Below are positions 57,755-64,000 of a stretch of 64,000 nt of DNA, in pieces. Each line of letters opens with the position of its first letter. Positions within the stretch are counted from its first letter, which is position 1. The notes under the pieces are model-generated. The model worked only from the letters and a program-made list of their open reading frames with translations. It did no database searches and had not been told where the DNA came from. The translations under genes were made by a program, and so were the position numbers. Location: NCBI RefSeq assembly GCF_035046505.1, contig NC_089826.1, positions 80,362,254 to 80,426,253 on the forward strand. Direction: 5' to 3'. Origin of the DNA: Tiliqua scincoides. Taxonomy: Eukaryota; Chordata; Lepidosauria; Squamata; Scincidae.

Positions 57755-58062
57755 CTCTAGAATTTGGGCTGGAGTGTTCCCTGCTTCACCAGCAAGGGGA
57801 AGGGCAGAGGTCTTCTCACTCTGCGCTGGGCTCCAGGAAGGTTTGGCACAGCATAAGGACAACTTGAGCTGCTTTTGACCTTCCCAGGAGTTTAGCAGTC
57901 ATGGGAGTACTGCAGTGCAGACCTGGTGGTGGCTTTTGGACTCTGCATCCATCTGAATCCGTCGCACATGGTGCTGGCCTTGTACCCTCCACACTTGTCA
58001 GTGCTCAGTTTGTTAAAATAACATTGACAGACCAATCGAGCAAGTCTAAAACATGTCTGCAC

Positions 58063-58328
58063 CTAGTACATGATGTCTTCAGCCGTCACATTTGCTTCTT
58101 CTGTCTTCGTCTTCCGTGATGGGAAACGAATCAGGCTGATGGCCGCAAGTAACACGTTCACACCGTGGATCGCGGCACTCGCGACGCAAAGCCAAAAGCA
58201 GTATTCATACTGTTCTTCCAGTAGGACAAACCGGAAGATGTTTTCCCGGAAATTGGCAATCCTTTCCGTCAGATTATGTAGCTTAACTGCCGCCATGAAG
58301 CTGGTCGCTGCCAGGACCACAAAGCCCC
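58063..58328 (-). CDS. CLRN2: CLRN2 exon 3 with stop
   Basis: Residues 145-232 and TAG; helices 3 and 4 and the conserved acidic tail ending EDIMY. Confidence 0.97.
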
Positions 58329-59639
58329 CTGCAAGAGAATTCAAATCCAAGTCACTCATAAATTGGAATGCAAAATAGTTTATTTCGAAGCTGGTTATTG
58401 GTTTGCTATGTCTTGAGCAGCCACCATGTGGCCTGGTCTCTTTTCATCTATAGAAGGCGAATTTGCAAATTTCCCTACACCAATATGTGTGCATTCCAAA
58501 TGTATTTGGAACTAATACAATTTCAGCCCAGGTTTCCCTTTCCGCCCATAAAGCAGTCAGCACCTGTCACAGAAGGTGCTCCAACAGGATGCAAATTAGC
58601 ACAGCTCCAGTGAAGCAGGTAAGATGATGAGAGAGGTAAGAGGGAGTGGAAATCATGGAAGGCCTATGCTATCCCCTATCCCCTCTGCAGCTGCCTGCCT
58701 GCCCCCTTTCTCTCCTTATGCCAGCAAAATCGCCAGTGCAGACCCAAGGAGATCCATTGCAGGTCAGTAGGCTTAGGCAGGAGTAAGGGGATTTAAAATC
58801 CTCTTTCCCTGCTGAAGTCTCCTGGCCCGCCCACCCCATTAGATGTTTCAATAAAACAATGCAACTATGTTTATTTCTGTCTGTTACTTCCTTGACCATT
58901 TTTTGGTAACTTGTTTATCAGCTTTTCCATTTACCTGCAATGAAGTTCCACAAGGCGATTCCTGTTGGACCTGTGATAGCCCGATAGGGAACTTGCATGA
59001 TGTTTAAGACGCAAAATCCCAAACTGACCAGTGCAAAAGAAAATGCCACGCAAAGGAAGACGATAATCGCCACATGGAGAGGTGTGTTCAGCTTCCTCAC
59101 CAGGTGTGGAAATACTGACATGCAAAAAAGAAAACAAACATTGGGTTACCCATTGCTTAAACGCAGCAGGTCATAGAGGGTGCATTGAAAATTTTCCATT
59201 CTCTGCAGCTATTGCCTTGGATTGAATTCCATTGGTTTAGATCAGTGGTTCTCAAACTGGTGGTTCATTACCCACCAGCTGGAGGACTAGGGGACCACTG
59301 CCCCCTTTCCCTTTAATGGGCGGGGGCATGGGGAAGGAAGTGATGTGATCCTCAGGATCATGCCACTGCGTACGCCTCCATTTTGCTCCCCCCCATCTGG
59401 AATGGCTCTGAAGGGGAGGGGGAGCATTCAGATGAAGAACATGACATTGTCTTAAAGGCTGCACAAATTTGGCAGAAGACATTGAATTCTTCCAAGTATA
59501 CAGAGAATTCTGGCATCATTGTAGGAAAACATACAACTTCTTCTTGTTTTAATGACAAATTAGGATGGCATACTAATTCTCAAATTATGTGCCTCAAGAA
59601 AAAAAAGTGCTGCCACATCTCTGCTTTGCACATGAAGAC

Positions 59640-59703
<64 letters not shown>

Positions 59704-60992
59704 ATGTATTTATATACCACCTTTCTTGGTCGTCAGATTTCTCCTCAGACTTTAATTCAAGGCGGTTTACATAGGAAGGCTGTTTAAATCCCCGTAGGGA
59801 TTTTTACAATTGAAGAAAGGTTCTATCTTTCAAGAACCACACAACATTTCAGATGGAACTTTTGCAGTCTGTTATCACTTTCTGGCCTCCTCCCACATAG
59901 GGATTGCCGGTGGCCTCGAACTGGCGACCTTCGACCTTCGGATGTTATCTTCAGGCAAATGGAGGCTCAACCCTCTAGACCAGACCTCCTGCCTATCATC
60001 CAGTCACTTCCATTGCAGACACAGAGCAAAATTATTCACCTTGAAAGGAAGCCATTCATTGTGCTCATGAAAAACCCAGGGCTTTGGTCTTGCCTGTTTC
60101 CAATCAGGCACAACCAGTGTCGTAGCTAGAGGGGGTGCAAAGCACTAAATTTTGCAGGAATTTACAAAATTTCTCAGCAGCAGTGTGCAAGGGGCCGCTC
60201 CCCCTTGGAGCATCCACCCCCATTTTGCTCCCACCCAGACTGGCTCTGACGGGGAGGGGCTGTTTGCATGCTGCAGTAAAGCTCTCTGCAAAACTTAGTG
60301 CTTTGCACCCACTCTGGATATGCCACTGCTCCCAGGGAAGGGTGCGTGGGATTGCAGCCTGACAGCGCAATGCTATGCACATCTACTGAAAAATAAGTTG
60401 ACTGAGAATTGCAGCCTCAGTGGGCTGCTGGTGGAGGAATGGGCATGACACCATTTCATCAAGACCATAATTTAACCTGTGAACCAGGCACTCTGATCAG
60501 AAAATGGTACACTTGTCACTTGCATCCATCTGGCCCTCTGCCAACCACCTGTCACAAAGGTCACAATACATACAGGGCACCTAGAAGGATCACGGGCCGG
60601 TAAGTGCTTCAACCAGGCCTTAGAAGAGAAGGGAACTCTAAAAGAGTTCCAAGAGACCCGGCAATGCGCATCCCAGTTTGGTTCATTTTAAACAGATAAG
60701 CCCTATTTATAACAGGCCGAGGTAATTTAATCAAGCTCCAGGGATCTGAAGCAAAGGATCAGCTGCTTCTACTCTGATGATAATGTAATCCATCTTCTGA
60801 GGCTCTGAATAGCAGTTTCACGATTGTCTCCCCAGCAACTGAAGTCAGATGAGCTTTTCAGCTTGCCATTTCAGATAGCCATGCATTTGGGCAAGAACAA
60901 GTCTTAAAAAAATATTCCAAGGCAGTGGAATCATGATGGGCCAAGGTCAAATCTGTAAGGATGGGGAAAATGCAAAATTTTGGACAACAGTG

Positions 60993-61033
<41 letters not shown>

Positions 61034-62875
61034 TGGGGGGGCTGTTTTTTCACAGGTGTCGGGGCTACCAGGACCCCTTGAGATTTTGTTTCAGCCCTGA
61101 TGCCACTGGTAGTAGCTCTTCTGAGGAGTTTTAAGAACAAAAGCAGGACCCCCATGTGACATCCTTCCATTCTTGATATCTAGCAGCAACCAGGAGAGTG
61201 GACAAGACACCTGAAGGCTGTCTCTAGTCTTTTTTTGAAACTGCATTCTGTTTTAATCATGTCGGTTTTTTAACTATTGCATTTTAGCATTGGCTCTATT
61301 TTGGAAATCACGCTGTCTTTTTCATTGTTACCTGCAAACGTGTCTTAAAGATAAAAACAAACACAAGCCTGGCCTATATGGATGGTGGAAAGGGAATACC
61401 TAGGCTAGTCCTAAATAATTAAGGACTGGTTTTTGTCTTTTGTTAGATGGGGGGGGGGGAGAGAAAACTCAATTCCTTCGGCAACCAGACAGAAGATTAT
61501 TGTCCCTCAGTGCTTCTCCATGGGTCCTGCCGCCTTCTCATGGACATCCTCATCCTCGTTCTTCCCCAGCCTTTTTGTGTGTAGCTCTCCAGCCATGACC
61601 ATTTCCTGCTTCTCTTTCTTATAAACACATTGTGACTCTCTAGGTCTGTCCCAAAGATCCCACCTTTAGGAGCCCATGGACCACTGAGGCAAAAATTGGT
61701 ATTGTTGTGGACCACAAACTACCTCCCATTGCCAACCCTCCTGCGCACAAAAAATCCAATGAAATTTGTCATAATTAGAGAAGATTTATTAGAGATTTAT
61801 AATTTATACGTATATAAGATTTTATTGTGGGCAGTGGCTGCAGGCGATCTGTTCTCCGCTGGTGGTCTATGGAGAAGCGTCTCCTGAGCAAGTACTCCCC
61901 AATGGACTACCAGAGGGTAGGGAACAAACTGCCCATAGCATCATTCAACACTTCAGCCCTCTTTGGTGGTCCATGGATGAGTGCTCATTCAGTGAGATGC
62001 TCGAAGTGGTAGAAGGCGGGTTTTTTTTTTCCTGAGACCTTGTGGACCACTTCTCAGGATCTCATGGGTCACCTGTAGTCTACAGACCACAAGCTGAGAA
62101 CCAGTGCTCTCAGTCAAGGAAAAGTTTTGGGCCACTGTAGTGGGAGTATCTACTTTTTTCCCCAGCCAGACTGGTAGAGTTGCCAACTCTGACTGACACA
62201 AGTCCTGGAGATTCTCCCCCCACTAAGACGATGCAATGTTGGAAGTTCCTAGAGAGCTTGTGAAGATCTCGAGGGTTTCTTTCAATAGTTTCCTGGAAAT
62301 TAATGCTGATTTCTGGAGACTCGAGGTAAATCCCAGCAGGTTGGCAAACCTAATGGTGTAAACCACCACCCCCCTTTAGTCACAACTTTTCTCTCTGCCT
62401 GTTCCTCTACCTTCTTATTTCCCCCTCTGTCTGGGTCTCTACATTGGCAAGATGGAGCAAACCCCCAAAGGTTAGCCAAGAACAAATATTTTAAAAAGTC
62501 ACAATTTTTATTCAAATTTTTAAAGTAGAAATAACACCAGATGAATTCACACAAGGTGCAGAATTACTGAGCATAGGAGACTTTTCGGCGAGGCCTGAAG
62601 ACCTTGCTGTTTAAACAAGCCTTCTTATTTCATGGCCTTTTTAACATCTTTTATACATCTTTTAGTTGCTTGTTTACAGGCCTGATTCCTCTAAGAACTG
62701 CTGTTTTATGCTCTTTTTTATTCTGACTTTTATCTGACTACTGTTTTTATGGTCTCTGTTAATGTGTTTTTAATATGTTTTTATCTGTTTGTTAAATTAT
62801 GTTTTAATCTGTTTTTATATGTTGTAAGCTGCCCTGGGTCCCTTTAGGGAGAAGGGCGGGATAGAAATAAAGTTG

Positions 62876-62941
<66 letters not shown>

Positions 62942-63398
62942 GAAGAAGTAAACTCAACTCAGCAAAAATGCATCTAAGGCTGCAATTCTATACACACTGA
63001 CCTGGGAGTAACCTCCATTTAACTCAATGGGACTCATTTCTAAGTATTCACTCAATCCTAATGCTTTGGACTGCACTGCCAATGCATTCAAGCATTTGTC
63101 CACACACACACCAAAGCCAAAATGACATTAAAGTGCGCTACTTACTTCTGAATTTGGAACGGCGCCCGCCCAACCCACACTGGCGCATTTTACCCCCTCC
63201 AAAGAGTCCGTAGTAGATCTCCCCCATGAATTTGATCAGCTCCGGGTCGGTGGCATTGACCAGTTCGGCGCCAGTCTTGCAGAGGATCTTCCCAGTCATC
63301 CATTTCGGGGAGCCCATGGCCACAAGGATCAAGATGAACGATGCAAAGCTCAAGACAGCAATGGAAGCGAATAAGGTCTGTTTGAAGCAGCCGGGCAT
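58063..63398 (-). CDS. CLRN2: CLRN2, clarin-2, complete, three exons
   Basis: Clarins are four-helix membrane proteins related to tetraspanins and claudins. CLRN2 is needed in inner-ear hair cells to keep the stereocilia bundle and mechanotransduction, and its loss causes deafness. Exons 63146-63398, 58935-59114 and 58063-58328 (253+180+266 nt) splice with GT-AG borders to 232 residues plus TAG, the human length as I recall it. Helix 1 is about residues 8-29. The first outer loop has a glycosylation site (VNATD, N48) and the family CGLGG motif (74-78). Helices 2 (about 99-119), 3 (about 145-160) and 4 (about 192-212) follow, with another sequon NLTE in the second loop and an acidic C-terminus TEEANVTAEDIMY, as in human EEATVTAEDILY. 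The start ATG has A at -3. In human the gene is transcribed in the same direction as LAP3, as here. Confidence 0.97.
58935..59114 (-). CDS. CLRN2: CLRN2 exon 2
   Basis: Residues 85-144 plus one base, starting IFPHLVRKLN; helix 2 and the QVPYRAITGP loop. Acceptor gtcag, donor GTAAAT. Confidence 0.97.
59639..59995 (-). mobile_element. tRNA-derived SINE with ATT tail
   Basis: On the minus strand it begins near 59995 with a tRNA-like head: an A-box-like region (tctagagggttgagcc) and a B box (ggtcgccagttcgaggcc at 59912-59929). A body follows, then a LINE-like tail (aaccgccttgaattaaagt type) and a perfect (ATT)n run at 59641-59702. In CLRN2 intron 1. Confidence 0.65.
59641..59702. repeat. (TAA)n microsatellite
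   Basis: About 20 TAA units, the tail of the minus-strand SINE. Confidence 0.95.
60115..60328. mobile_element. hAT-like palindromic MITE (CAGTGTCGTAGCTAG type)
   Basis: Arms gtgcaaagcactaaattttg and caaaacttagtgctttgcac pair; ends cagtgtcgtagctag and ggatatgccactg. No matching 8-bp flanks. CLRN2 intron 1. Confidence 0.7.
60420..62579. other. CLRN2 intron 1 remainder
   Basis: About 2.1 kb with only a CA microsatellite and short homopolymers recognised; no coding signal. Confidence 0.4.
60995..61030. repeat. (CA)n microsatellite
   Basis: About 18 CA units in CLRN2 intron 1. Confidence 0.95.
62580..62942 (+). mobile_element. LINE/SINE 3' tail with (ATT)n end
   Basis: Begins cgaggcctgaagacct, ends agaagggcgggatagaaata followed by an ATT array (62879-62940). 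Counterpart of the inverted copy at 18979-19335. Confidence 0.6.
62879..62940. repeat. (ATT)n microsatellite
   Basis: About 20 ATT units at the 3' end of the retroposon 62580-62942. Confidence 0.95.
62979..63062. repeat. 84-bp palindromic MITE, copy
   Basis: gctgcaattctatacacac ... ctaagtattcactcaatcct; about 85 nt left of CLRN2 exon 1, in intron 1. Confidence 0.6.
63146..63398 (-). CDS. CLRN2: CLRN2 exon 1
   Basis: Residues 1-84 plus one base, starting MPGCFKQTLFASIAVL; helix 1 and most of outer loop 1. Donor GTAAGT. Confidence 0.97.
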
Positions 63399-64000
63399 TC
63401 TAGTGGCTGGCAGGAATCATTTTGCAAGGCCTCGCGGCAGGAATGCTAAATGCTGAGCCTTTTTCTGGTGCTTGGAAATGAGCCAGCGGAATGCCCATTC
63501 TGTCCAAAAACCTCCTTTCACATGCCATCTTCTTTCCCAGCTCACAGGTTAAAGGAGACAGGTAGGCTTCTTGCAACACCCCTCTGTGATAGCAGAGAGA
63601 AGCATCATCATTCTGCAGCCTGATGGTGCTTGTTGCTGAAGAAGTAACCCCATCTCTCTTACATGACTTATGTTTCATCCAAAGGCTCCAATTCTTTTCC
63701 CGTTTTAAATATTCAGATGACATCCATTTCTGACCTGAGAGATGATGAGCTGCGAGTCCCATTGGCTCAGTTTGTTAAGAAGTGCCTGGTAATTGTCCGG
63801 AAGCAAACATATATTAACATGTTAGAGAACTGAAACATGAGCTCCTCTGAGTGCATGAAATCAAATGACCATCTCTGGGTTTGCTTGATTTTTTTCTCCC
63901 CTAAATGTCATTACTGTCATCCCACCCAAACGGACGACCCTCTGCTTTCGACTATTAATTGAAATAGATAAATAATCATTCTGGACGTCAGAGAGGAATT
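63399..64000. other. Upstream of CLRN2
   Basis: Presumed 5' UTR/promoter side of CLRN2. Not GC-rich, no TATA box singled out, no repeat recognised; fits a tissue-restricted rather than CpG-island promoter. Confidence 0.4.

Noticed and set aside
59912-59986. A tRNA gene
   Set aside because: Only box-like motifs are present, without a closing acceptor stem or full cloverleaf; part of a SINE.

Overview
This is vertebrate nuclear DNA, most likely from a squamate reptile. It carries three ordinary spliced protein genes, all on the minus strand, in a background packed with CR1 and L2-type LINEs, 5S- and tRNA-derived SINEs and many small palindromic DNA transposons. The host group is inferred from this repeat mix and from protein similarity, both judged from memory.

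Reading along the minus strand, from the right edge to the left, the order is CLRN2, EVC family gene, LAP3. CLRN2 (58063-63398) is complete: three exons, 232 codons. The EVC gene (24372-52154) was rebuilt exon by exon: 21 coding exons, all with GT-AG borders and consistent phase, giving 982 residues (981 if a second acceptor of exon 2 is used). LAP3 (left edge to 17518) is cut by the window: its first seven coding exons are present (296 residues), ending just after the first two metal ligands of the M17 catalytic domain.

The most notable point is gene order. In human, as I recall it, CLRN2 and LAP3 are direct neighbours on 4p15, while EVC lies about 12 Mb away on 4p16, head to head with its obligate partner EVC2. 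Here a full-length EVC gene sits between CLRN2 and LAP3, and I see no EVC2 exon upstream of it. It is either a relocated EVC or an EVC paralogue absent from this place in mammals.

The rest is repeats. At least 15 small elements have hAT-like terminal inverted repeats and 8-bp target duplications, almost all with TA at the two central positions, the pattern described for the Buster branch of hAT. A second class of about 85-180 bp palindromes has 3-bp TNA duplications, as in PIF/Harbinger. One such palindrome has grown into a five-unit tandem array just upstream of LAP3 exon 1, and a GC-rich minisatellite lies just upstream of EVC exon 1. Two copies of a 5S rRNA-derived SINE are present, one with a perfect 12-bp target duplication. 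No complete RNA gene, CRISPR array, endogenous retrovirus or LTR element was recognised.

The three genes do not form one pathway. EVC acts at the base of the primary cilium in Hedgehog signalling, CLRN2 in the mechanosensory hair bundle, and LAP3 in cytosolic peptide turnover.
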